A stretch of 64,000 nucleotides of DNA from Botryosphaeria dothidea. Lineage: Eukaryota; Ascomycota; Dothideomycetes; Botryosphaeriales; Botryosphaeriaceae. The stretch lies in contig WWBZ02000012.1 of the NCBI GenBank assembly GCA_011503125.2, forward strand, positions 496,001-560,000, given 5' to 3'. Both the position numbers and the translations under genes were made by a program. Shown here one piece after another: positions 18,475 through 28,915 of this stretch (position 1 is the stretch's first letter; each line of letters begins with the position of its first letter). Below the pieces are notes generated by a model. The model was not told where the DNA came from. It saw only the letters and a program-made list of their open reading frames with translations, and searched no databases.

Positions 18475-19807
18475 GCGCCAGAGTATATGTCAGCAACTGC
18501 TGACGGACTAACAACGGGCTCGATTTCAAAGCTCTTCACGAGTTGATTTTGAAGAATTGGTCATCCTTTTCAATCCTCGGACGAGCGACGGAGAGTGTAT
18601 TATCAATACAGATAGGCCAAATGGCAGGAATGGACGAGATCCGGAGGTCTGACCATCATGGCATTACCGATCAAAAGCAGCCGCTGGCACGCTAATGGTC
18701 AATATGTGAGCGAGCATCAAAAGCGCATTTCTCAGCAAAAGGTGACGGACCAACATCGGACGATGGGTTCGCAGCGTAGAATAAATCAGCATTGTAGGAT
18801 ACCAGGTTTTTGGTTGCGCCGGATGGATTACGGACTGCGGATGGCACTATTATTCCAACAAGAACTGTAAATAGACGGAGTGAGTAATGACCGCTTCCGT
18901 CCGAATAATTGCATGATTACGAAGATGAACACTAGTGTGATCAATCAAGACGGGTTTAATTCTGAGGCCGTTGACAATTAATAGAAGCTTTCCCACCTCA
19001 GGCTCTACCTCCTCATACTCAACAGCACTGCGGAGGTGTATGTTCCGGACCGAAGAGGATTGCACAACCCAGTTTGTCGCTTTCGAATGATTTGCAACCT
19101 CATAGCGGACGTGAATGAAGAGATGAGCATCCACTGAAACATTCCGTGCAGTGACTGCCGCTGCCTCTCGTTCAGGAACCCCCAAAAACAGATACCAGCA
19201 ATGGTTGGCAATTTCCATGTGTTGCCCGCTTGCTCCTAGGAAGTTCTGATACGTAGCCCACAATGTTTCTTTCACTGAGTAGTCATAGCGATCGCTTGCA
19301 CGTTTTCTTGGAGGCGATGATTGGGATTTCACTCACCAATTATTGGCATTCTTCACCCAAAAACCGGTTTCTTTTTTTCAGGCTGTCTATCAGCATAATT
19401 CTGATAGCCCTGTTCTGACACGTCACTTCCGATTCAAGTGCAGGATGACGACTGAATGTGTTCTTGGACCGCCTTCGTCCGTGCCGCCTCGATCCGGTCC
19501 CGTATTTCCAATCGAGATAGCCCGGCTTCGGACACCGACCGGACACCGCACAACTTTCTGGTCCACGGAGAGAACGTGGTTGCACAGGAGGGGAAAAAAA
19601 AATTCCTGGTTTGGGGGCAGTGCCATTGCCGACTAGCCGGAGAAGGGAAACGTTTCATTGAACTCCCCTTAGCGCAATCGTTCCACCTAACCACCAACCG
19701 AACTCTCGTGCTTGCACAAAATACTCTGTTTCCTGTAAGTCTCTAATCTCTCAGCCCCTCAGCACGAAAGAAGGCGAGGTGACAAACTCCACCCCTCCCC
19801 CACCCCC
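18475..19807. other. Intergenic region with one unproven minus-strand ORF
   Basis: A 160-codon minus-strand ORF (18850-19332) encodes sequence without a recognised domain, signal peptide or neighbouring exon. It may be chance or a lineage-specific gene. The rest shows nothing. Confidence 0.35.
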
Positions 19808-21117
19808 TCAACTCGCCACATCCTCCTTCAAGCTCCTGCCCTCCCCATCCTTCGGAAAATCTACCAAGTACGGATCCCGCCTCGCCTTCGCGTACGCCGG
19901 CCTCGCCAGACTCCTGCCCGCGACCTCGATGTCCGTCTTGATATCCTCGATCAAGCTCTCCTTGCTCACGTAGTCCAGCTCGGGGCGGATAAAGCCCAAG
20001 ATGACGAGGTTGAGGTGGGCGCCGTAGAAGTCGTGCGCGAAGTCGTGCATGATGTGCACCTCGACGCTGCGGACGGTGTTCTTGTAGAAGGGGTTCCAGC
20101 CGATGCTCATGACCATGGGGTGGATGCGCGGGTCGGCGTCGGCGCCGCCGAAGAGCGTGGACGAGACGGCGCCGGCGACCTTGCCGCCGGCCTGCTTGAG
20201 CTGGTCGGCGAGCGAGGGCGTCGAGTCCGAGGGCGTGGCGCTGCCGGACGACGAGGTCGTGGTCGTGGTCGTGGCCGTGGTGCCGGGGAGGTCGAGGCCC
20301 GCCCAGCCGTAGTAGACGCCCGAGTCGAGGTTTTCGTTGCCGCCGACGCTGAGGCCGGAGAGGGGGATGTTGGCGGTGGGGATGCCGAGCTGTGGGCGGG
20401 TTGGGTGAGTGTTAGAGTGGTGGGGCGGAGGAGGGGCGAGACGATGGAAAGAATGGAAGGAGACAGAGGAAATTGAAGAATGGAGAATCGAAAAGTAGGG
20501 CTCTCGATAGGAGAGGCTGTTTTACGGCAGCATGTGGAGTTTGAACTGATTTTGGGCTGGTGAACTGCGTGATCCGGCTTTGAGCCTCATGTTGGCGTTT
20601 CAAAGAATAGCAGTTGCGTTTTGGATTGTAGTATCCTCAGAGCATCTTGTCCGGCCATCTACGTTGGCATTCCAATCTCTCTTGACATGCAGACGAAAGC
20701 CAAGAAAGGTGGCGTTTGTCTGAACAGTCATACCTCCCACTTTTCTGCCGCGCTGCGCATTATGGCCCTGCTCACCGCAGACAAAGCCCGCCAGAGTGGC
20801 CGTCGCATGCACACACATTCGAACAACCGGGAAAGCCTCAAGGCGGTATCACCGTGGTGTTGACGTGATAGAATCAAGTCGGACCTCGGAGGCAGTGGGC
20901 AAATCCGGCGAGAAGACAAATCCAGAAAATTGGAGGAAATGGCGCGACGAAACAAAGAGAGACTGATTGCACAAGGAAACAACGGCAATGGAGCGTCACG
21001 TACCTCTTTGCTACCACGGCCAAAACCCTTGATGACCTTGCCGCTCAGCCTCAACGGGAACGGAGGCTGCGGTACGTCGGGCCCAGCGATTGGGTCGCGG
21101 GGGCCGTCTGGTCGCAT
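19808..21117 (-). CDS. FMN1: Riboflavin kinase, with apparent +1 frameshift
   Basis: Phosphorylates riboflavin to FMN. Exon 1 (21117-21004) starts [12 protein letters not shown] and runs to [13 protein letters not shown]. An unusually long intron (21003-20391, 613 nt; GTACGT...CCCACAG) separates it from exon 2 (20390-19808), beginning [17 protein letters not shown]; together they give the family motif GRGSKELGIPTAN. Further motifs are [15 protein letters not shown], then [12 protein letters not shown] and VEVHIMHDF. Between SVGG and NENLD the DNA reads GGCGGGCAACG, one G too many for continuity, so the two halves of exon 2 are in different frames (exon 2 is 583 nt, not a multiple of 3). This is either a base error in a G run or a real lesion in a normally essential gene. 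An in-frame upstream ATG at 21156 is a less likely start. Confidence 0.85.
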
Positions 21118-21886
21118 GGTCGTTGATGTGGTAAAGGAACAGCCGGAGACCGACACTAGAGACCAAGACCTGAGAAGCCTTCTCTTGCTGGAGGGAGGGT
21201 GTTGGGTGGAGTAGTCGGATGTCGTGCTTGGTAATTGGGTTTCGATGCGAGTTCGGCCCGGGATGATGACGATGGCGATAAGGCTGCGCTAGCGCCGCTT
21301 TAAGACTAGCGCAGCGCAGGGAAGAACGGTCTGGAAGATTGCACAGGCACTCTCCAACGACCCCAGGACATTCGTGCCCTTTTCTTCAACCAGATCGAGT
21401 CTCTTTCTATAGTAAACTCGTATTTCAGCAAACATGGATGCAAAAATGCAAAACTGTGTCGAAGGTACGCGAGTGCTTTCCTGCGAGCTGGAGCATGCTG
21501 GCGTAGGAGCCATGCTCTTATAACCATGGATCAGGGCCTCGTTGATGAGGGAAAGCTGTTGGGTAGAACTCCAGAGAGGCAACCATGTGGGGATCAATAA
21601 ACGGGTATCCAGAACCCTTGTTTCTACTAGCCACACTACTAACTGAACACCATGGCCATTCATACCTTGGTTCGACATAATGAATCTACACGTTGGACCT
21701 TTGAATGCCTTATAATCTGGGAAACTCCCATTTCTGGCACTCAATATGCCGCGTTACATGGTTGCAGATATTTTGTTGCGCTCATCAACAGAACCTGCTA
21801 TAAAACCGCAGTCCCTCCAGTGCATTCTCCTGCAAGACTCTGGTCCCATTCGCACATCCCACTCAAAAGCAGTCATCCAGACCATC
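21118..21886. other. Divergent intergenic region
   Basis: About 0.77 kb between divergent FMN1 and the secreted repeat-peptide gene. A TATAAAACC sequence at about 21799-21807, about 80 bases before the ATG at 21887, is a plausible TATA element for the peptide gene. Confidence 0.4.
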
Positions 21887-22525
21887 ATGCACCAAAACAG
21901 CTTATTCGCCCTCTTCTTCCTGCTCCTCGTCGCTGTATGGGCGCTTCCCACCCCAGGGGAGTTGAACACACCACCTCCATCGCAGATCGTAGCTACTCCC
22001 GCAGCGAAGCGCAGTCCGGGAGAGTTTCCCGAATTTGTCCGTAACAGACCGCCTCCATCATGGGTCGTAGCTCCTTCCGCCGCGAAGCGTACCCCGATGA
22101 AGTTTCCCGCACCTAGTCGTAACTCAACCTCCGCCACGACCCCGTCCGTAGCCAGGCGCACCCCGATGAGGTTTCCCGCACCCATTCGCAACTCAACCAC
22201 GGCCACGACCCCGTCCGCAGCAGCCAAGCGCACCCCGATGAAGTTCCCCGGACCCGTCCGCAACTCGACCCCGGCCGCGACCCCGTCCGCAGCGGCCAAG
22301 CGCGCCCCTGGCGAGTTCCCCAAGCCTCCGTGCAAGACCGGACACGCCTCATCGGCCGCGTCGCCGTCCGCGGCGAAGCATACCCTCGGTTTTCCCGTCA
22401 GGCCCTGCGTTCCTAGCCTGGGAGAATGGTTTCAACGGCAATGCGGAGTGCACGGTAATGAATGTGCGAATATGATGGACCTCAGGGAGTTGGAGGAGTG
22501 CTACCCTCCTGTTGGCGAAAGCTAG
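21887..22525 (+). CDS. Secreted kexin-processed repeat peptide precursor (KEP/RiPP-like)
   Basis: 212 residues. ATG 21887 gives a classic signal peptide (MHQNSLFALFFLLLVAVWA). Then come tandem units ending in dibasic kexin sites: KR 41-42, KR 67-68, RR 90-91, KR 114-115, KR 138-139 and a degenerate KH 164-165. The three central units (69-91, 92-115, 116-139) are 23-24 residues and nearly identical, of the form TPMKFPxPxRNSTxATTPS. The flanking units begin SPGEFP and APGEFP. Each central unit has an NST glycosylation sequon. The C-terminal 47 residues differ and contain four Cys (CVPS..., QCGVHGNEC, EEC). Architecture matches fungal Kex2-processed repeat proteins, which yield secreted signal peptides, pheromones or cyclic RiPPs. 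No DUF3328 (UstY-type) or tyrosinase gene is next to it, so a modified RiPP is not supported. An upstream in-frame ATG (21746) would bury the signal peptide. Confidence 0.75.
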   Translation: MHQNSLFALFFLLLVAVWALPTPGELNTPPPSQIVATPAAKRSPGEFPEFVRNRPPPSWVVAPSAAKRTPMKFPAPSRNSTSATTPSVARRTPMRFPAPIRNSTTATTPSAAAKRTPMKFPGPVRNSTPAATPSAAAKRAPGEFPKPPCKTGHASSAASPSAAKHTLGFPVRPCVPSLGEWFQRQCGVHGNECANMMDLRELEECYPPVGES

Positions 22526-23026
22526 ACGAACCTCGAACGTTAGGTATGCAGGAGGTGTGGGCTTCATACTAGGAGCATGTTGATGATTTTTTTTTTTTCA
22601 TATTCGTGGAAGGGACGACGTATGTATGTAAACGAGCTTTCAGAAGGGGGACATATTGACAGCGATTCTCATGGCCCGTTCGTTGGAATGGGAAATAGGA
22701 AACGGGGACCAAGGCGTTGATATACCTCGGAATTGCATCCATCGATGCAGCTTGGAAAGGGACTTTGAATTTCGCCTTTCAATCGTCTCGTCACTGGAAA
22801 ATTTCAGTTTTTGCTCTCCAATGAAGACGCATATTGTGATTTTGTATCTACCTTGCTTTGACCTGGTTATTGTGCAGTCTATGTAACGCACCGCACAGTT
22901 GAAATATGATTGCCACCATGGTTTTACGCTTTGCGTTGGAGAGGTGACCGGATAGTCGTGAACCGTGGACATCGATGGACGCCAAACGCTGCTCAATTCA
23001 TAAGTATCTCGTACCCAGTCAGCCGA
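22526..23026. other. Convergent intergenic region
   Basis: Lies between the 3' ends of the repeat-peptide gene and the phosphopantetheinyl transferase gene. Contains a T10 tract near 22587; nothing else recognised. Confidence 0.5.
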
Positions 23027-24120
23027 TCAAGCCTGCGAAGCAAGAGACAGGATATCCTGCTCCAAATCAACCCGATGAATGGGTGGTATATCCCCCGGCA
23101 CGTTCTTGACCGCCACCGAGATCATCCGGTCTTCCTCAAAGGCCTGAATCTCCATCCTGACATCCTCGACCCTCTTCCCATGCAGCCACACCTCAATATC
23201 ATCAACCTTCTCCCCCCACGACCCGTGCGTCGAACACCTAGCCACCGTCCCCGGCCTGGGCGCCCTGACATTCCTAAACTCCAACTGCTTCAGCCAACTC
23301 GCCATCAGCGCCTCACCAGTGAGCTTGATATAGGCCTCCTTATAGCACCAATAGGTGTAAAAGCGGCGCAACTTCGCATCCACCACCAGTTCCGAGCTGA
23401 ACTCCACCCCCTCCGTCCCGCCGCCCTCCAACCTCCTCACCGCCCGCAGCGTCCGATCGCGCCTGCAGCAGCGGTCGCCGCGCCCAAGGTCCTCCGCCTC
23501 GAGCCACGAGCCGTCCAGCAGCTGCACGCCGTCCGGGAGGCAGTACTTCATATCCCACAGCTCCTCGCGCGAGAAAATCTCCTCGTACATGTCGACCCAG
23601 CCCTCGAAGCCATCGCGGTCGATCACGCGGTAGTCGTTCCGCTCGTTCACGCACACCACATCGACGCCGCACTCGGCGCCCTCCCGCGCAACGCCCACCA
23701 GCGCCACCAGCCCCGCCTGGTGGCTGACGTTGAACGACACGCCCGGCAGGGGCGCGCCGGCGGCGTCGACGGCGCACGGCTTGCCGTGCACGGGGTCGCC
23801 CGCGCGGCCGAAGCGGATCGCGCGCCACGGCGTGCCCGTCGTTTTGGCGACGAAGGCGCGCTTGAGCAGGGCGGAGCCGAGCGCCATGCGCGCGTCTTGG
23901 ACGAAGTGCTTGCGGCAGGCGGAGGCGCGCTCGTCCGGGCTGATCAGGGCCAGGGCGGCGACAGCCTGGGAAAGAAGGAACTTGATCAGCGCGCGGTTCG
24001 GGCGAGTGGTGGTGGTGGTGGTGGTGGTGGTGGTTGGGTGGGGCGACGGACGGCTTGGTCTATGCGGTCGCCTGGCCAGAGGGAGCGGGTGTCGAGGAGC
24101 CAGTAGGTTAGGTGCGCCAT
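23027..24120 (-). CDS. npgA: 4'-phosphopantetheinyl transferase (NpgA/Sfp type)
   Basis: Transfers phosphopantetheine from CoA to carrier domains of polyketide and nonribosomal peptide synthetases and of alpha-aminoadipate reductase (lysine synthesis). Exon 1 (24120-24052) encodes MAHLTYWLLDTRSLWPGDRI. The proposed intron 24051-23966 (GTCCGT, branch GCTGATC, TTTCCCAG, 86 nt) contains a (CCA)n tract. Exon 2 (23965-23027) has ALALISPDERA, RMALGSALLKRAFVAK, SFNVSHQAGLVALVG, the Mg-binding GVDVVCVNERND and FYTYWCYKEAYIKLTGEAL (WxxKEAxxK). Total about 335 residues. The 5' splice site is weaker than elsewhere, but without splicing the first frame stops after the proline run. No synthase cluster adjoins it, as usual for the single genome-wide PPTase. 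Confidence 0.9.
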
Positions 24121-24723
24121 GGTGGATGGATGGATGGATGGATGGATGTGTGGGTGGGTGGGCAGGCTACCGGTGAGCGGAGGGCATTGTCTTGTTCGGC
24201 GGAGAGCGACACGTGTTGCGCGAGAAGGTAAGCGCGAGGATGGGGCCGGCGGAGGTGAGGGTGTTTAAGGCAGCTGCGGGGATCTAATCTTATCAGATTC
24301 CCGAACATCGGCTCTGTGCGGAGCGCATTTCTCGCGGCGAATTTACGTGTGAGCTCTTGCACAACCGTCCCGGAGCGTCAATGGCCCACCGCGGCGCTTG
24401 CTGAGCATCCATGAGGTATCATGCGCCTTTTTGCTTACTTGTTGCCCCAATTGCCGCAAACATCACGATTCCTGCTCTCTCTTGAGTTATTCCGCGAAGA
24501 CTGCTCACACTTGTCGGCGAGATGCGTGATCGGCTCCTTCGGATACGGCGCGTTTTCGAACACCCGAACGCATGTGTAGACATTGCAAGATGTTTTCGAA
24601 AGCAGCAACGCCATTCCCGTGCCACAGATCCATTGATATCAACAAAACACGCTCCCATGCCCGGAATCTCAGAGACCACTCCCGAGCACAGGCCATCCGA
24701 CCATTCTACCCCGTGCTCTACTT
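24121..24723. other. Intergenic region with (TGGA)n repeat abutting a start codon
   Basis: A tetranucleotide repeat of about six units at about 24121-24148 lies directly upstream of the PPTase ATG in its 5' leader. The remainder is 3' UTR of the sugar transporter on the right. Confidence 0.55.
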
Positions 24724-26697
24724 CTACTTCCCCTCCACCGTCTCCTGATGCGCCCTCACGACGCCATCTTCCTTCTCGCTCTCCACGCCGCCAACCGCCT
24801 CGTTCGAGCTGGTGCCCGCCTCCAGGCCGCCCCGCAGCCCCATCTTCTTCTCGTGCCTGATGCGCTTGCTGATCTGGATGGGGCTCTCGCCGCCGCGCGT
24901 CGTGTACAGCAGGTCCATCTCCTCGAGCGTCAGCTGCGCCGTCTCCGGGTAGCAGAAGTAAATCAGCGGCACGAACAGCAGGTTCGTGCACATGAAGATC
25001 AGGTACGCCTTCCACTGCAGGCGGTTGATGATAATCGGCGTGATCATGACAATGACGAAGTTCCACAGCCAATTGGACGAAATACCAATGGCCGTGCCAC
25101 GGGCTCTGGCTCTCAGCGGCAGAATCTCTAGGGGGCAAATCAGCACTCAGAAAGCCGCAAGTGAGAGGGGCGGAGAAGACTTACCGGGAACGTAGACCCA
25201 AGGGATGCAGTTGCAGCTCGCGCCGAAGATGAACATGTAGACGAAGAAGAAGGCCACGCTGGCCGACGCCGTCGGCTCGCCAATGCTCGACCCCTTGAAG
25301 CTGAGCAGGATCGAGATCATCATCATGCAGATGCCCAGCCCGAGCGATCCCCACATCATCGGCCGCCGGCGGCCCAGCTTGTCTGCGCCGAGCGCGGGGA
25401 TGATGGAGCCGAGCGGGAACATGATTTGGATACTGAAAAGATATGAGCTAGGTCACCGATGCATCACGGGGAAAAAGAAAACTCACACTCCACCGAGAAG
25501 CAGCGACATGTTCCGGGTCATGCCGACGTTCTCCTCCAGCACGGTCGGGACGTAGTAGCTGCATCACCGTCAGTTCTACCGTTTTTGAAAAGCTTCTTCT
25601 GGGTCGTTGTTGCTGCTTACACGACGAGGTTGATACCGCCGACCTGGTTCATGAACTGCATGCCATACGCCAGCAACACGCGCTTGCCCGTCTGCACCTC
25701 GTCCTGCGCAAATATGTGCAGCCAGCTCTTCTGCGACTCGCCCTCGAGCGACAGCGCGTGCAAAATCTCAGCCTTCTCCTTCTTGATGGACGGGTGGTCG
25801 GGCTCCTTGTCGAAGACGTCGCACAGCACCTTGACGGCCTCGTCGTGGCGGCCCTTGTTGAACAGGTCACGGGGGGAGTCGGGCAGGCCGAAGACGAGCA
25901 CGACGACGACCAGCGCGAAGATGACCTGGCAGGCGATGGGCAGCCGCCACGCGATCTCGCCGCCCGCGAAGTTGATGCCGTAGTCGAACCAGTATGCTGG
26001 TGGGAGAGGGGTCAATACAGTCGATCGGATTGCTCCATCAGGAAGGCCCGCTTACCCGTGACGATTCCGACTCCGACGAACAGGGGCTCGCTGCAGACGA
26101 GGCGGCCTCGGTTGTGTGCGTGGGACAGTTCAGCTTGATACCTGCGGATTGTGAGCAATTATCCCTTATCCAAAACAGTTTTCTACTCACATCGGGACAG
26201 TCGAGGTCTCGAGACCAGTGCCGATGCCGGTCACGAAACGGGCAACGATCATGTGCGCTCTCGAATAGGCGCATGCTTGAAGCGAGCCACCGACCTGAAA
26301 ACCAAGACATTAGCATGGTGGATGTCCTTTTGTCCATCGAGCATTCTTTATCACATACGATGATCCACGCCATGGCCACCCACATGGCCCTGCGACGACC
26401 CAGCCGCTCTCCGAAAGTGAAGGCGCCCACGCAGCCGGTGAAGCAGCCGAGATTGTACACGGCGACGATGATGCCAAGGAGGCTGTCGTTCGGGTGGTCC
26501 ACGACGTCCAGGAAGTGCTCGTTGCCGACAATGCCGCTGAAGACACCTTGGTCGTAACCTGCCTCCGCGTAAGTAAATCTTCCGTTGGAGTTTCCACTCT
26601 TTCTCGCCCTACCGAATAGGATGAAGGCCATCGAGCAAGCCGCCGTGATGGCCAGCTGCAACTTGAAGCCGCGACCGAACATGTCTATCTGCACCAT
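24724..26697 (-). CDS. MFS sugar transporter
   Basis: Twelve-helix sugar porter of the plasma membrane, proton symport expected. Eight exons read from frame continuity and consensus splice sites: 26697-26613, 26558-26359, 26294-26191, 26141-26056, 25996-25621, 25558-25487, 25432-25185, 25127-24724, giving 524 residues. Motifs: FILFGYDQGVFSGIVG (helix 1), GERLGRRRAMWV (loop 2-3), GIGTGLETSTVPMYQAE, VFGLPDSPR in place of the usual PESPR, NQVGGINLVVYYVP, KLGRRRPMMWGS, and PEILPLRARARGTA. All introns are about 50-70 nt. Tail ends in an acidic/Lys-rich cytosolic segment. Substrate class (hexose, glycerol-like or disaccharide) cannot be decided. Confidence 0.93.
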
Positions 26698-28009
26698 GAT
26701 GAAAGTATCACCGGCGCACCGTCTTAGCTCCCGGATCACAACGGGCAAAAAAAAAAAAAAGAATAAGAGTAGGCCGGGGAGGGGAGGGGAGGAGAGGGGG
26801 GAAAAGGCCAGGGCTCAAACAACAGAAAAAAAAGCGTCACGCCAGGGTTGACGCGCAGACTATATACCGAAGATCAGCACGCATGCGCCGCGCCCACCGG
26901 GGTGGTTGATGCATAGCGCCCCGGCTACGGAAGCACGAACGATGCAGACAAGCGGACGTCACTCGCGCGAGAGTGGGCCGAAAGGCACAAGGGCTCTCTT
27001 CCCGGGCGGCTTATACCCGGCACCTGGAACGAAGACTCGCACCGGCTTTGGGGAGCGTTATTTGCGGGGAGGGAAGCATAAGCGCCGCGAGCGCTCTTTC
27101 CTGCGTGCTCGCATTGCCCGAGTAAGAAAGCTTAAGCGGCAAGCGTCGCTCGACGAGGCGCCTGAGTCTTGCGGCTTAGGGGAGGGGAGGCGCGGGAGAG
27201 AGGCGGTTTTGGGGCAGGGTTAGGGTCGATCGCTTGCGCCGACGACGTCCCGACGCTCGGCGCAGCTGCCGAAGAGGCGTTCCGTCTGGGTGCTACCTGG
27301 GTCAGGCAGGCATGACGTTGGGGAAACGGCCAAGGTTTTGTTTTAGGCAGAATGGATTGCCGACGAAGCGGCGGATTCGCCGATGTCAGTGCAGCGCGCG
27401 CAAAGACGGGCGGGATCTGCGCCATTGTCGCGGGGCGCCGCGCGGAGCACTGGCGACGCGGCTCACGAGCTGGTTGGCTTTTGGTTTTTGTGGGGAAATT
27501 TGGCGAGATGGCGGTGGGGTGAGCAAAAGTGCGGGCAGGACCCGAAACTTGGTTGCGGAGTGGGAGTGTGGAGGAGTGTGGGGACGGCTAGTGCACCCCG
27601 ACCCGATGCGGAAGTCGTAGCCTCCGTTGCCGTTTACGGCACTCCGAACCCCGGGATCGCTGCGTCTCGGTATGCCGCAGCGGTACTAGTTCGGCTTTCC
27701 CCGCGGAGACCAGTATGAAGGGCAAGTGCAAGAGCACGCGGTAAACACCTATGTCAGCCACTCGTTTCCATTGTCAAGGTGAGCTATATCGTTCCTCCAA
27801 GGCCATTGTCTCACGGCAAATTAGCTTGAAGAAGCACAAGTTAGCGGAGATGAGGGCGAGCACCACAGGTGAAAGCAACGAGTGCAGTCATTTCACATCT
27901 TATTAACTAAAGACAAATGCTTTCTCTACGCAAAATTCCTACAAACGAGAGGAAGACTACGCAAAAGCGGCCTGCGCAAGGAACTCACTCAGCCGTTGAA
28001 CAGCAGAAC
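26698..28009. other. Intergenic region, 1.3 kb
   Basis: Upstream of the sugar transporter. A14-type tract near 26747 and G/A-rich run at about 26770-26800. GC-rich ORFs (27132-27718) overlap on both strands without motifs. Nothing else recognised. Confidence 0.4.
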
Positions 28010-28570
28010 TCACCAGTGACATCTGCACCGTGGGTTTGGAGCATGCGGGTGGATGGTTGCTGGCCTAGTGACAGTACAGCCGTCTGCCGTTGAGGTGTTG
28101 ACTAACGGCGCGTAGCTGAAGGCCGGTGTGTACACCGAATATTCTGTAGTCGAGGTCACGTTGCTGCGAACCGTAGTAAAAGGCGAAGGTAAGACGATAC
28201 TGAAATCAGGGGCTGCCGTCCCTGTTGCGTTAACAGTCGAGATGGTGATGTAAAGTGGGACTTCGGTGACAGTAACCTCGACAGTGGCCAGCTCCGTGAC
28301 AGTGACCTCGACCGTGGTAGGACCAGCTCCAAATAGGGGTGCTTCGGTGAAGGTGTGCCAGCGCACCTCCGTGGAAGTCTCTACAGTTATGTTAGTGGCG
28401 TTACCGTAGCCAAGCCGAGACCACAGCTCGCCATCCCTGAGCATGGGGAAGATGAAGCCCAGTCCCAGATCAAGCGTCTTCAGCGCGAACCAAATGATAA
28501 AGAGCGCTCCGCCGAAACAGCACGCGCACAGGAATATGTTCGGAATCGTGCAGGTACGACCGCGCGCCAT
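28010..28570 (-). CDS. Hypothetical single-pass membrane protein with Val/Thr-rich ectodomain
   Basis: Start taken at the Met in MARGRTCTIPN (28570); the frame extends upstream to 28708. One hydrophobic helix, IFLCACCFGGALFIIWFAL, with four nearby Cys, is followed by a 130-residue outer part rich in Thr/Val. That part has imperfect repeats of the form TTVEVTVTE / ATVEVTVTE and three N-glycosylation sequons (NAT, NIT, NVT). No known domain. Resembles small fungal cell-surface proteins; the function is unknown, and the gene could have unseen exons or be wrong at the C-terminus, which turns His/Pro/Cys rich. Confidence 0.5.
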   Translation of the reverse strand: MARGRTCTIPNIFLCACCFGGALFIIWFALKTLDLGLGFIFPMLRDGELWSRLGYGNATNITVETSTEVRWHTFTEAPLFGAGPTTVEVTVTELATVEVTVTEVPLYITISTVNATGTAAPDFSIVLPSPFTTVRSNVTSTTEYSVYTPAFSYAPLVNTSTADGCTVTRPATIHPHAPNPRCRCHW

Positions 28571-28915
28571 GTTGGGTAGGTTACGCGCTTGTTGCACGTG
28601 CTTGTGAGGCAACTTTGAGAGGCCAAAGCTTTTCAAAGGGAGGAGTCCCACGTTCTGCATCTTATGTCTTTCAGAGCTCAAAACAATGTTGCAATGTTCA
28701 TAGTCCATCGCTCCCCGGTTCCATTGTACTTCTTTGGCCTAGTTCATCACGGTAAACCAAAACACGCAGGAACACGAAACGAAAAGAAAGACGGAGGAAT
28801 GGCCTTAGCCTTGAGGTGAAAGCAAGCGATGATAAGGAATTCTTCATTAAACAATGCAGGCACCGGCAACACCTCCCACTTCCAAGTCGAACGGCCAAGA
28901 CCTCGCCGCAACCCC

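Noticed and set aside
22910..24106. 398-codon plus-strand ORF opposite the PPTase gene
   Set aside because: Low-complexity His/Arg/Ala translation; the minus strand has clear PPTase motifs.
21887..24120. A RiPP or NRPS/PKS gene cluster around the repeat-peptide precursor and the PPTase
   Set aside because: No synthase, UstY-type, tyrosinase, methyltransferase or cluster regulator gene lies nearby; the neighbours are primary-metabolism genes.
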